From NCBI GenBank assembly GCA_012965955.1, contig DTRK01000093.1, positions 1 to 37,063 of the forward strand: a DNA stretch of 37,063 nucleotides. Direction: 5' to 3'. Both the position numbers and the translations under genes were made by a program. Each line of letters opens with the position of its first letter. Positions within the stretch are counted from its first letter, which is position 1. This document shows, one piece after another, positions 1 to 8,372 of this stretch. Under the pieces are notes generated by a model, which did not search any database, was not told the origin of the DNA, and saw only the letters and a program-made list of their open reading frames with translations. The stretch is from Flavobacteriales bacterium (lineage in GTDB: Bacteria; Bacteroidota; Bacteroidia; NORP154).

Positions 1-440
1 GTATAGCCTGCACCAGGTCCTCTCATTGCATTCCGTCCCATTGCTATATTGTAATCATTACCAGTTGTGGCATTATACATTGAATAATATCCGGAAGCAG
101 TATTGTAAGTACCAGTTGTGTTTGAATAAAGGCTGTTCCTGCCTACAGCAACGTTATTGTCACCTCCATTAATTGAGTATAAACTAGAATACCCAAGTGC
201 TATGTTATAATCAGAATTTGTATATGCTGCTGTCCCTCTCATTGCATTACTCCCAATTGCTGTATTATAATCATTCCCCGTTGTAGCATTGTACATAGAA
301 TACGAACCGAAAGAATTATTATTACTACCAGTAGTATTCGCCCTTAAGGCATATCGGCCTACAGCTGAATTATAATCACCAGTTGTGAGGGCATTGAGTG
401 AACTAACCCCAACCCCCACATTATAATTACCATTTACAAT
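1..440 (-). repeat. In-gene repeat, about 216-bp period, encoding head-like modules
   Basis: The motif cctctcattgcatt starts at 19 and again at 235, and surrounding sequence matches at the same offset, giving a 216-bp period (72 residues, three ~24-residue modules). It lies inside the fibre-like gene and probably continues beyond the window edge. Confidence 0.6.
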
Positions 441-3053
441 ATTGGCTGCCCCAGCTGCATCTCCAAGAAATACATTACTTAATCCTAAACCAACACTACC
501 ATCTGTCAGTTCATCAATACCAATGGCGCTTATATTGGAGATCTGGCCATCTACATAGGTTTTAACAGCCTGTTCCGTAGGCAGGGCATCATCACTATTG
601 TCACCTAAAGTACCATCAATAGAAAATTCATTGACTCCCGTTCCGCTGGTTAAAGCCACATAGCCATTGTTTCTTTCAATGGAGAGATGAGGGCCGTAAA
701 TAGTGCTGTTTGACTCTCCATAAACATACATTTTATCATCTCCACCATCGTACTTAATGGACATCCCAAACGTGTAATCATCATCCTCTCCAAACAAAAT
801 TTCTGAATCATCTCCACTGATAGATTCACTAGGTGTAATCAAAATTGAGCCGAGTGTGGCACTTCCATTTACATGAAGATTGGCCAAAGGACTTGTTGTT
901 CCAATGCCTACATTGCCGCCGTCAAATATTGCGGCGTAGTTCGTGGTTCCACCAGCTACGGTTACATAAAGCCCCCTGTTAATAGCACCAATTCCGTTCC
1001 AGGTCCCAGTTGATTGAACAAGAAGGCCCGTTTTAACTATGCCAGCGGTTGATGAGGTGCCAGAATTATATAAGGCAACCCCGGAATAGGCAAGCGTTTT
1101 AGCTCCAGTAGCTACTGTGTGCAATATACTTTTGGGTACGGGCGTTCCAATACCCACATTGCCATCTTCATCGATCACCATTCGTTGAGACAACCCTGTT
1201 CCAATGCCATCAGGGGTGGTGTGAAACTGCAATTCTGTGGGGTAATCATCAACACCGCCACCCCATCCTGAAATCGCATGGGCGGTGATCCTGGCGCCTA
1301 CCCCTGCTGCGGTTTGATCTTGCCCGTAAAATTCAAGTGAGCCCAGTGTAGTACCTGCACCGATGGTGCTGGCAGTATTGTAGGTCCAGGATATTCTCGC
1401 TATCCCCGCTTCTTCAGCTCCATAGACCCTGAACCGTTCATGCCTGTACCCGTCATCGTAAGTATCAAATGCCATATGGGCTTCCCTTACGGTAGCAGTG
1501 CTGGACGCATTGCTCAAGGCACCGGTTATAAAACCGATATTGTGCAATGACCCACCGTCTCCTTCCGCCCGCAATCTTATTCTTGCGCCTATTCCATCAG
1601 CGCCATTCCCCCCATTGTAGCTGTGGTCAATACTCAATACATTCACTGCACTGCTCTGATTTGCATCGTCTAAAACCACCTCTAATTTAGTGCCGGGGGC
1701 ATTAGTGCCAATTCCTACATCGCCGGCATTGGTTATTATCATTTGAATGTCTCCTGTGTTGGTGTTATCTGCATTAGCAGAAAACGCCATGTCACCCGTG
1801 TGGCCAGGAGCCCCACTTGCTGCGAAATTGATTGTTTGATTCGCTGTAATATTAGAAGCTCCAGAAAGGGCTTGATTCGTCATGGCTATTCTCAACCGGT
1901 TGTCGTGTGGTGATCCAGTACGCTCAAAAAGGGCAGGGTCTCCTGTACTAGATACATGAAATTTAGCGCCGGGGGCATTGGTGCCAATTCCGGCGCGATC
2001 GTTTCCTGCATCTAGAAAGAACAGATTATCATCCGTAAGGCCCATTGCTCTCAGGTCATAATCTTCCCCATCAGCATTAAAAAGGGTAGGGCCATCTGTT
2101 TGAAGTGCATCTCCGCCGTTCTCGGCAATTCCCTTGACCCCAACAGATGTAAAGGGAGAACTGCCATCAGCCTGACCGACGATTCCATAGCCGTCGATAG
2201 CATTGGCATTATAACCATAGATCGAGATTGTAACTACGCCCGTAGTTATGCTTCTAATACCACGTACAGCTGCTGAAACATCCAACTTATATACAGGAGC
2301 AGTCGTTCCAATGCCCACATTGCCGCCCGGTTCTATATGAAATATGCCGTCCTCAGCTTGAGTGAGCCCTATATGAAAATCATTAAGGTTGGCTGTTGGC
2401 AGGTTTTTAACCCCTATATACCAATCTTGATTTTGAGAGTTAATATGGAGAAATTCATCAGTCCCATCATAATCGGCAGCGCCTCCTCCTATCTCTACAT
2501 CACCAGCCACATCAAGCATTTGCCCAGGGTCTGATGTGCCTATGCCTACAAATCCTTCATTGGGATCCGCTACACCGTTTACCCGAATTCTTTCAGTGTT
2601 ATTTGTGTAAATCGCAAGATCAACGGCATCAGTAGTGCCGAGAAAGTTTGTCCCTGTAGTTGTGCCTGCATTACCGGTTAGCTCCCAGCCACTTGACGGG
2701 GTACCTCCAAAGAGCTTTACCCAGGCTGGGGTAGTAGTTGAGCTTGTGTTGTAGTAAAATCCTTGGCCATCGGTACCTGCATCCGTTTGGTACACCAATA
2801 ACCCTTGCGCAGCTGCTGCCAGGTTACCTAATCCGTCGAGCATACCGTCAGGACAGGCAGGAGCGACCCGATGACAAAAAGTAACGCGGGGGATAAGCAG
2901 GCCTTTGCTGGTGCCATCCATATCAAGCAATGCGCTGGCATTAGGAGCATTACCCGTTGCGTTGATCGCTACATTCTGCGCGTACACAGAGCTGGAAAAC
3001 AACGAGACGAAAACAAAACAGGACCTAACCCATATCTGTACAGCCGTTGACAT
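1..3053 (-). CDS. Secreted fibre-like surface protein with VGIGT and head repeats (partial, 3' end outside window)
   Basis: The reading frame is open from the ATG at 3053 to the window edge, about 1,017 residues, with an in-frame TAA just upstream of the ATG fixing the start. The N-terminus is a signal peptide ending near VYAQ, so the product is exported. A region near residues 15-120 resembles the usual start of Bacteroidota fibre proteins (ALLDMDGTSKGLLIPR). At least six VGIGT/AGIGT-xxP-xxxLxV modules follow; these are beta-strand repeats typical of long surface or tail-fibre-like proteins. The last ~150 visible residues (positions 1-440) are ~24-residue repeats of the type N-x-A-x-G-x-x-S-L-x-x-x-T-G, like trimeric autotransporter heads. 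Such proteins often end in a peptidase S74 chaperone or a sorting domain, but that end is not visible. Adhesin or fibre is an inference. Confidence 0.85.
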   Translation of the reverse strand, partial: MSTAVQIWVRSCFVFVSLFSSSVYAQNVAINATGNAPNASALLDMDGTSKGLLIPRVTFCHRVAPACPDGMLDGLGNLAAAAQGLLVYQTDAGTDGQGFYYNTSSTTTPAWVKLFGGTPSSGWELTGNAGTTTGTNFLGTTDAVDLAIYTNNTERIRVNGVADPNEGFVGIGTSDPGQMLDVAGDVEIGGGAADYDGTDEFLHINSQNQDWYIGVKNLPTANLNDFHIGLTQAEDGIFHIEPGGNVGIGTTAPVYKLDVSAAVRGIRSITTGVVTISIYGYNANAIDGYGIVGQADGSSPFTSVGVKGIAENGGDALQTDGPTLFNADGEDYDLRAMGLTDDNLFFLDAGNDRAGIGTNAPGAKFHVSSTGDPALFERTGSPHDNRLRIAMTNQALSGASNITANQTINFAASGAPGHTGDMAFSANADNTNTGDIQMIITNAGDVGIGTNAPGTKLEVVLDDANQSSAVNVLSIDHSYNGGNGADGIGARIRLRAEGDGGSLHNIGFITGALSNASSTATVREAHMAFDTYDDGYRHERFRVYGAEEAGIARISWTYNTASTIGAGTTLGSLEFYGQDQTAAGVGARITAHAISGWGGGVDDYPTELQFHTTPDGIGTGLSQRMVIDEDGNVGIGTPVPKSILHTVATGAKTLAYSGVALYNSGTSSTAGIVKTGLLVQSTGTWNGIGAINRGLYVTVAGGTTNYAAIFDGGNVGIGTTSPLANLHVNGSATLGSILITPSESISGDDSEILFGEDDDYTFGMSIKYDGGDDKMYVYGESNSTIYGPHLSIERNNGYVALTSGTGVNEFSIDGTLGDNSDDALPTEQAVKTYVDGQISNISAIGIDELTDGSVGLGLSNVFLGDAAGAANIVNGNYNVGVGVSSLNALTTGDYNSAVGRYALRANTTGSNNNSFGSYSMYNATTGNDYNTAIGSNAMRGTAAYTNSDYNIALGYSSLYSINGGDNNVAVGRNSLYSNTTGTYNTASGYYSMYNATTGNDYNIAMGRNAMRGPGAGY

Positions 3054-3528
3054 ATATTATTCTCGGCTGTATACTATGAGAAACTAACTTTGAACACCGG
3101 TAATAGGTTTAAGCACTTTTTCAATGATACACAAGTATCTCCTGGTTATCATCTTGATCCTACAATATAGTGTAAATATTTTATATTATGAACTATCATT
3201 TCATTTGGGTTTCTGCAGCAAGCATTTTTATTAGTTTTACTTTATTGCTATCATCCGCTGCAACGCCAAATCCACTTGTTAAACTGTATTTGTGATCTGG
3301 TGCTGGGCATGTGTATCCGCAAAGGCGAATCCGAGCGAACCTGTAATCATACTTAGAACAACAACTGTATTAAACCAATTTACGCGTGGCTTAAAATCAC
3401 ATTGTGCAGACCGAAAGGGAATAGAATTAGAGTAATTATGCGATGTAGAATGCCCATGGTCCTTCGGTTTCTAGTTGAAGGGACAAATATATAGGGATCG
3501 GTAGATCTTCCTAAAAGTATACGCTTAA
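3054..3528. other. Intergenic stretch without a convincing gene
   Basis: AT-rich region between the surface-protein start and the small membrane-protein stop. It holds a 35-codon plus-strand frame (3188-3295) that looks like an isolated signal peptide, and a minus-strand open frame (3279-3470) with a hydrophobic stretch but an ATG only at 3350. Neither has a recognisable family. It should also contain the promoter of the surface protein, but no exact TTTG/TAnnTTTG pair was found. Confidence 0.5.
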
Positions 3529-3723
3529 CTAAATGTAGAAGGAGGCTAAATAAGCGCCCAACATGAGAAAGAGGGCAATTATTATCATGAACACTATCTT
3601 ATTGCCTCTTTTGGAGTCTTTGGTCGCCAATAAGTCGAAATTCGTGTACAGACGACTGTCCTTCCGTGTGAAGCGGTCTTCAGTTTTCTGCTTTTCTCTT
3701 TTTGTTTTTAGTTCTACGGGCAT
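3529..3723 (-). CDS. Small single-pass membrane protein, unknown function
   Basis: A 64-residue protein with a charged Lys/Arg-rich N-terminal half (residues 1-40) and one hydrophobic helix at about 42-63 (IVFMIIIALFLMLGAYLASF). It would be an inner-membrane protein with its N-terminus in the cytoplasm by the positive-inside rule. It begins with ATG 54 bp after the moaC-moaB stop on the same strand, so it may be the last gene of the molybdopterin transcript. I do not recognise the family. The composition is plausible for a real gene but the length is short, and no Shine-Dalgarno sequence is evident. Confidence 0.5.
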   Translation of the reverse strand: MPVELKTKREKQKTEDRFTRKDSRLYTNFDLLATKDSKRGNKIVFMIIIALFLMLGAYLASFYI

Positions 3724-3777
3724 GTGAGAGTATGGCTCTAATTAATACTTCCAATGAGAGCTAAATATACGTAACTA

Positions 3778-4689
3778 TCAGTGCGCAAAAGCGGTATCCT
3801 GTACTTTGAAAATGTGCAATATCCCCGGGAGTAATGCGTCCATGGTTTCCTTCGCTCCGTTGGTAGAGCCTGGAATTGCAAGTATCAAAGTATTTTTGTG
3901 CATCCCGGCAACTCCTCGTGAAAGCATCGAGTAGGGGATGCGGTCCTGTCCATGGGCCCTGGCTGCTTCCATAATACCTGGTACTTCCTTGTCGATCAGG
4001 GATTTCAGTGCTTCAGGCGTGTTGTCTCTTGGCGACAATCCTGTTCCACCCGCGACAATTACCAGGTTCATTCCACCCTTGCAAAAGCCCTCAACGGTGG
4101 CTGTAATCTTGTCTGTATCATCAGGAATTATCACATACTCAGGCGAAAGAATATCAAATGCTTCTAACTTTTCAATAATAGCTTTGCCCGCTTTATCCTC
4201 TTTATCGCCAGCTGATATGGTATCAGAACAGACCACCACGGCTGCCTTTAGCTGTTCGTCAAGGAGGTTTTTGAAGTCTGATTTGCCACCCCTTTTCTTA
4301 ATCAGTCTGATATTCTCTATTTCAATGCCTTTATCGATGGGCTTGAGCATGTCATACATCGTAAGTGCCACTACTGAGGCTCCGTGCATGGCTTCTACCT
4401 CTACACCTGTTTTGTAAATAGTCTTCACAATGATCTTCACCCGGATGGTGAGCCCTTCAATCTCAAAAGTGATCCCAGTGTATTCCACCGGCATTGGATG
4501 ACAGTCCGGGATCATCTCTGCCGTCTTTTTTACAGCGAATAGCCCCGCCGTCTTTGACATCTCAAATACATCACCTTTCTCAACTGTCTTACTGGTAATC
4601 GCATCAATAGTATCCTGAGTGCTCACCCTTACGGTTGCTTCGGCCATCGCGGTTCTGAGCGTATTGGTCTTGTGGGTGATGTCTTTCAT
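3778..4689 (-). CDS. moaCB: Bifunctional MoaC-MoaB molybdenum cofactor biosynthesis protein
   Basis: A 303-residue fusion. Residues ~1-150 are MoaC, cyclic pyranopterin monophosphate synthase, which converts the MoaA product to cPMP: it has KGDVFEMSKTAGLFA, IPDCHPMP, GVEVEAMHGASV, TMYDM and the terminal KRGGKS motif. Residues ~150-303 are a MoaB/MogA domain (molybdopterin adenylyltransferase type) with VVCSDTISAGD, GGTGLSPRD near residue 215 and PGSTNGAKE. Each half is close to the length of the free-standing enzyme (about 160 residues). The ATG overlaps the moaE stop by 4 nt (ATGA), indicating translational coupling. The fused enzymes act at separate steps of one cytoplasmic pathway. Whether the MoaB half is active cannot be told from sequence alone. 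Confidence 0.95.
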   Translation of the reverse strand: MKDITHKTNTLRTAMAEATVRVSTQDTIDAITSKTVEKGDVFEMSKTAGLFAVKKTAEMIPDCHPMPVEYTGITFEIEGLTIRVKIIVKTIYKTGVEVEAMHGASVVALTMYDMLKPIDKGIEIENIRLIKKRGGKSDFKNLLDEQLKAAVVVCSDTISAGDKEDKAGKAIIEKLEAFDILSPEYVIIPDDTDKITATVEGFCKGGMNLVIVAGGTGLSPRDNTPEALKSLIDKEVPGIMEAARAHGQDRIPYSMLSRGVAGMHKNTLILAIPGSTNGAKETMDALLPGILHIFKVQDTAFAH

Positions 4690-5138
4690 CTATTTTCCTT
4701 CCATTGGTGGGTATCGTCAGTAAAGAGCTCCTTCCCAAAGATTGGTACTTTCTCCTTGATCTCGTTTACCAGATATTCAATCGCTTCAACTGCGTCTTTC
4801 CTATGGGATGTAGATACGAATACAAATAGGGAGATCTCTCCAGTCTTAACCAATCCGAGGCTGTGATAAATATGCATGCAGACGATGTCGAACTTATCAA
4901 ATGCTGCTTCCCTTATGTTGTAAAACTCCTTTTCTGCCATTTCCTCGTAGGCGGTGTATTCTATTCCCGCGACCTCCTTGTCTTCCATGGCATCGGCTCG
5001 CACCTGGCCCAGGAAAATATCATGCGCGCCTATACTCGTCTTGGATGCGTGTTTGGCGATTGAATCGGCGATGAATTGAGGGGCAATTGGGCCCTGCCTG
5101 AAGACTGGTTTGGGTTTCTTTTTTATGACTTCCATCAC
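4686..5138 (-). CDS. moaE: Molybdopterin synthase catalytic subunit MoaE
   Basis: MoaE, the large subunit of molybdopterin synthase, which with thiocarboxylated MoaD puts two sulfurs on cPMP. A 150-residue protein with the expected core: GQVRAD near residue 46, GIEYTAYEEMAEKE, CMHIYHSLGLVKTGE, STSHRKDA and a C-terminal KVPIFGKELF carrying the conserved lysines. The frame opens with GTG at 5138 followed directly by ATG at 5135; either could be used, and the ATG seems more likely. It starts within 3 nt of the clpS-like stop and overlaps moaCB by 4 nt. The first ~15 residues are basic and not part of the core fold. Confidence 0.95.
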   Translation of the reverse strand: MMEVIKKKPKPVFRQGPIAPQFIADSIAKHASKTSIGAHDIFLGQVRADAMEDKEVAGIEYTAYEEMAEKEFYNIREAAFDKFDIVCMHIYHSLGLVKTGEISLFVFVSTSHRKDAVEAIEYLVNEIKEKVPIFGKELFTDDTHQWKENR

Positions 5139-5420
5139 TCAATACTGAACTTCTGTGCTTAGGCCTATTTTTTCCAATATGCAACTTATATTCAGACACT
5201 TATGTAAATCACCTGAATAGATAGTTGATTTACCTTTTGTATGTACTTCCCAGGTCTTGGCCTGTGCTTTGGCTGTGCGATATCCTGTGGCAAGTATAAT
5301 CTGATCAATCACCTCCTCAAAGGTATGCCATTCATCATTAAACAATATGATTCTTGCACTAATATCTTGAGTTGACTTAGTTTTGGTTTTGACCTTGGTA
5401 TTTTGCTTAATATCACTCAC
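5139..5420 (-). CDS. clpS: ClpS-like Clp protease adaptor inside the molybdopterin operon
   Basis: A 93-residue protein. After a Lys/Thr-rich N-terminal tail (1-20) it matches the ClpS fold: [20 protein letters not shown] corresponds to the ClpS VILLNDD...MEFVV segment, and EVHTKGKS to the EVHxxG segment. The Asn-Asp pair and His that form the N-degron pocket in ClpS appear to be kept. ClpS delivers N-end-rule substrates to ClpAP/ClpCP. It starts with GTG at 5420, 38 bp after moaD, and ends abutting moaE, so it is co-transcribed with sulfur-transfer genes. It has no established role in cofactor synthesis. ClpS is a good call; its partner protease and substrate are unknown. Confidence 0.8.
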   Translation of the reverse strand: MSDIKQNTKVKTKTKSTQDISARIILFNDEWHTFEEVIDQIILATGYRTAKAQAKTWEVHTKGKSTIYSGDLHKCLNISCILEKIGLSTEVQY

Positions 5421-5458
5421 GAAAATCTCAAATAATACATATCAAAACCCCAAATTGC

Positions 5459-5692
5459 CTATCCTCCTGCAAAAGGGGGTAGTAGCGCTACCTCATCCTC
5501 ATCATATACATCTACATTCTCCTTATAGATCGTCTGATTCACCGAAATATTGCACTGCATACCCTGTAAAGACGGAAATCTTTCGATTAGTTGCCTCATA
5601 ACTTCATCGGTGTTCTCAACATCTGCCACCTCCACGCTGAGTGCACCGGCCTTTTCCGATAACATTCCAAACAACTGAACTTTAATCTTCAT
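5459..5692 (-). CDS. moaD: Molybdopterin synthase sulfur carrier subunit MoaD
   Basis: A 77-residue ubiquitin-like protein ending in the diagnostic Gly-Gly (LLPPFAGG), whose C-terminal carboxylate is adenylated and converted to a thiocarboxylate that feeds MoaE. The start MKIKVQLFG and the length are typical of MoaD. The ATG at 5692 lies inside the last codons of mobA (11-bp overlap). No MoeB-type activating enzyme is in this window, so adenylation must be done by a gene elsewhere. Confidence 0.95.
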   Translation of the reverse strand: MKIKVQLFGMLSEKAGALSVEVADVENTDEVMRQLIERFPSLQGMQCNISVNQTIYKENVDVYDEDEVALLPPFAGG

Positions 5693-6266
5693 CGCTTATT
5701 CGTTCTAATGCATGCAAATCTTCGATCGTATTGACATTTCTAAACAAATATGGGGAATAATAGGGCATATTCTCATCTATATCGATGAATTTTACCTTAT
5801 TGTATTGTATAAAGCCATGTAAGCTTAAATCACTGGAAGTAGCCGCCTTTTCAATCAGCAGTAGGCAGTCCCTGTGATAAATTGCACAAAGCGGTTCAAG
5901 CTGATCTCCATGTCGCGGGACCACTATCAGATCTTCTTCTGAGCATTGATCTAAGAGAAATTGGAGAAAGTCTGCGTTGAGCATAGGTAGGTCGCATGCC
6001 AATACAAGGTTATGGGCAGTATTGGAGTGAGTGAGACCTGAATGAATTCCCCCTATCGGCCCCTTTTCCTTGAGGATGTCATGATGAACGGGATAACCAA
6101 ATTGCTCATAACCCTCTTTATTTGCTATGATGATGATATCATCGGCCAGTTCTGAGGCAAGCTCAAGGCTCCTCTGTATCATAGCCTTTCCCCTGAATTG
6201 GATGAGCCCTTTGTCCATTCCCATGCGAGAGCTGAATCCACCGGCAAGAACAATAGCTGACACCAT
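5682..6266 (-). CDS. mobA: Molybdenum cofactor guanylyltransferase MobA
   Basis: MobA attaches GMP to molybdopterin to make the guanine dinucleotide form used by DMSO-reductase-family enzymes. It has the N-terminal nucleotide-binding motif AIVLAGGFSSRMGMDK, a GPIGGIHSGL segment, LACDLPML with the metal-binding Asp, and a C-terminal FRNVNT segment. About 194 residues, normal for the family. I chose the ATG at 6266; a GTG at 6272 overlaps the moeA stop as GTGA and would add two residues. It overlaps moaD at its 3' end. Related MocA or other NTP transferases are possible, but the operon favours MobA. Confidence 0.92.
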   Translation of the reverse strand: MVSAIVLAGGFSSRMGMDKGLIQFRGKAMIQRSLELASELADDIIIIANKEGYEQFGYPVHHDILKEKGPIGGIHSGLTHSNTAHNLVLACDLPMLNADFLQFLLDQCSEEDLIVVPRHGDQLEPLCAIYHRDCLLLIEKAATSSDLSLHGFIQYNKVKFIDIDENMPYYSPYLFRNVNTIEDLHALERISDED

Positions 6267-6268
6267 TA

Positions 6269-7453
6269 TCACTGTATCAAATGAAATTCAACCATATCTC
6301 CCGCTTCATATACCCTTGCTTCAGGAGGCAATACAACAAGCCCCTCAGCAGCAGTCATGGAGCTCAACATATGTGACCCTTGAACATTTAGCAATGTTGC
6401 CTTGCCATCCTGTACAGCTGCTGCCAGGAAGTGTGTACGCTTGTCATCCTTCTTGTTAAAGGAGACAGCTAGCGGTAACCATAGCTGGCTGAGGATAGGA
6501 TTGTCGCTGCCCATGGCTTGCATTATGTATGCTCTCACATATTCAAAGAAACAAATCAATACGGCACGTGGGTTCCCAGGGAGCCCGAATGCAGTACAAC
6601 GCCCTTTAGTTGTGAAGAGCAGGGGCTTGCCGGGCTTCTGGCTGATCTTATGGAAGATCGTTTCAAAACCATTGGCCTCCAAAGCCGGCACGGTAAAGTC
6701 GTAGTCGCCTACTGAAACACCTCCTGTGATCAGCAACAGATCACATTGGCTCTCCCTCAGGGCGATAAGGTCAGTTAAGGCCTTCAAATGGTCCGTGCAT
6801 ATTTCGTATTCTGCTTTGATCCCTAATTTTGAGAGACAGGACACCAACATGTGTCCGTTAGATTCAAATATTTTTCCCTTTCCCAGGTCATCTTTGTTCT
6901 CTGCGAACTCATTGCCTGTGCAAACTATATGAACTTTTGGATACCTCGCTACCCTTACCGTGTCTATCCCTAATGAGGCCAGGAATCCTATCGCCGCACT
7001 GTTGAGAATACTCCCTTTAGCTAAAGCGACCTTACCCTTTTGAAGTTGCTCTCCAGCGACACGGACATTGGCGCCTGCTTTTAATTCCGGATTGGTTAAC
7101 GTGATTTGATCTCCATCCACCGCTGTCTGCTCCTGCATTATTACCGTATCGCAGGAAGCGGGCAATTTAGCGCCCGTAAATATTCGAGCGCATTCTCCCG
7201 GCTCGATCTTAATATCCGAATCACCCCCAGCCTGAATTTCCCCACGCAGTTTTAGCACTGATGTCCGTGACATGCTGCTGTGGCTAAAGCAGTACCCGTC
7301 CATAGCCGATTGGTCAAAAATGGGGTGGTCAATAGGTGATCTGACTTCAGCGGCAAGCACTCGATTAACTGCTCCGTCTACGTCAATATCCTCTGATGAG
7401 AGAAGCTTTGCGTGCTTCAATATGAGTGCTCCTGCTTCTTCCCTGGAAATCAT
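6269..7453 (-). CDS. moeA: Molybdopterin molybdenumtransferase MoeA
   Basis: MoeA inserts molybdate into adenylated molybdopterin. About 394 residues, the usual length. Key segments are IFDQSAMDGYCF near residue 50, the domain with GAKLPASCDTVIMQEQ, the MoaB-like domain with VCTGNEF and LLITGGVSVGDYDF, and the substrate-loop region KPGKPLLFTTKGRCTAFGLPGNPRAVLICF. The C-terminal beta domain ends VYEAGDMVEFHLI. The ATG at 7453 is preferred over the TTG at 7459. It is the first gene of the operon; the 109 bp upstream should hold the operon promoter, but no exact consensus is visible there. Confidence 0.95.
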   Translation of the reverse strand: MISREEAGALILKHAKLLSSEDIDVDGAVNRVLAAEVRSPIDHPIFDQSAMDGYCFSHSSMSRTSVLKLRGEIQAGGDSDIKIEPGECARIFTGAKLPASCDTVIMQEQTAVDGDQITLTNPELKAGANVRVAGEQLQKGKVALAKGSILNSAAIGFLASLGIDTVRVARYPKVHIVCTGNEFAENKDDLGKGKIFESNGHMLVSCLSKLGIKAEYEICTDHLKALTDLIALRESQCDLLLITGGVSVGDYDFTVPALEANGFETIFHKISQKPGKPLLFTTKGRCTAFGLPGNPRAVLICFFEYVRAYIMQAMGSDNPILSQLWLPLAVSFNKKDDKRTHFLAAAVQDGKATLLNVQGSHMLSSMTAAEGLVVLPPEARVYEAGDMVEFHLIQ

Positions 7454-7562
7454 GGGCAAAAGGTAGTAAAATCTTGTGTAGAAAAACTGGTTCTAGCCAT
7501 TCTCTTCCTCATGATACAGATGCTGGAATGGGATATGTAACCGTTATCAACAGAGGCTGCTA

Positions 7563-8327
7563 TTAGCTGCCAAATTTCATCTCTTCATAGATCTTGTAAT
7601 CAAATTCTTTGGTCACGCGTTGGGCCATTGGGGTCATGAGTTCAAGGCCTTCAGCGCGCGGGTTTTTGATATCTGCTGAAATGGGGTAGGCGTTCATGAG
7701 GTCTGAAGGGTAAGGGTTTAGGAGGCCTGTTACTTCCTCTACCGGCGTTTCGTTATCCAGCCAGGTATTCTCGTCTTCTTTATTCAGAATAACCGGAGTG
7801 CGATGATGGGGGAGTTTTTGCAGCAGCGTATTGGCCGTCGTGGTAATGATGGCAAAGGAATTCAGCAGCTCACCGGTTGTTTTATCTGCCCAGCTGTCCC
7901 AGATACCTGCGAAAGCAAATGGGCGCCTGTTCTTGAGATATACCACATACGGTTTACTCAGTTTTTCCTTGGTCGTACCTTCAATAAAGCAATCGGCTAC
8001 TACCAGGCATCTTTGAGAGCGAATGGCTTTCCTGAATGCCGGTTTTTCGGTAATGGCCCTGCTGCCTTTATAGTTTGGGTCGTTGTCTTTGTTCTTGTCT
8101 CCCTCGGAGCGTGCATTGAACCAGTACGTCGGCTTATCTGCCCAGAAAGGTGTAAACCCAAAGCTGAACAGCTGTAACTCCTTGGGCTTATCATTCGTAA
8201 TCACCGCCGCCTTTTGCCCCGGAGAGATGTTGTAGCTTTGAAATTGCTCCATATCTCCAGGGGCCTGTACATCGAAGATCTTTTCGATGGCGTCAATTTT
8301 TTGGATGCTTACGTATCGGCCACACAT
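7563..8327 (-). CDS. yedK: SRAP-family abasic-site DNA-protein crosslink protein (YedK/HMCES type)
   Basis: A 254-residue SOS response-associated peptidase domain. The start MCGRY places the catalytic Cys at position 2, exposed when Met is removed. The other family residues are visible: Asn in WFNARSEG (~70), Glu in ADCFIEG (~116) and His in LPHHRTPVIL (~173). YedK and human HMCES form a thiazolidine crosslink with abasic sites in single-stranded DNA and protect them. It ends a same-strand run of DNA-repair genes, 45 bp after the degenerate paralogue. The family is known for genomic linkage to SOS polymerases, as seen here. No S24 operator-like palindrome was seen directly upstream. Confidence 0.95.
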   Translation of the reverse strand: MCGRYVSIQKIDAIEKIFDVQAPGDMEQFQSYNISPGQKAAVITNDKPKELQLFSFGFTPFWADKPTYWFNARSEGDKNKDNDPNYKGSRAITEKPAFRKAIRSQRCLVVADCFIEGTTKEKLSKPYVVYLKNRRPFAFAGIWDSWADKTTGELLNSFAIITTTANTLLQKLPHHRTPVILNKEDENTWLDNETPVEEVTGLLNPYPSDLMNAYPISADIKNPRAEGLELMTPMAQRVTKEFDYKIYEEMKFGS

Positions 8328-8372
8328 ATGCTTGTTCTATTCCGTCATTGGTAAGTTACACATTTTCATAAT

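Noticed and set aside
3188-3295. 35-codon plus-strand frame resembling a lone signal peptide
   Set aside because: Too short, with no mature domain or ribosome-binding site; hydrophobic frames arise easily in such AT-rich DNA.
3938-4417. 159-residue plus-strand frame opposite moaCB
   Set aside because: Lies wholly within a clear MoaC-MoaB coding region and shows no family motif.
7803-8177. 124-residue plus-strand frame opposite the YedK-type gene
   Set aside because: Antisense of a well-supported SRAP gene; no recognisable domain.
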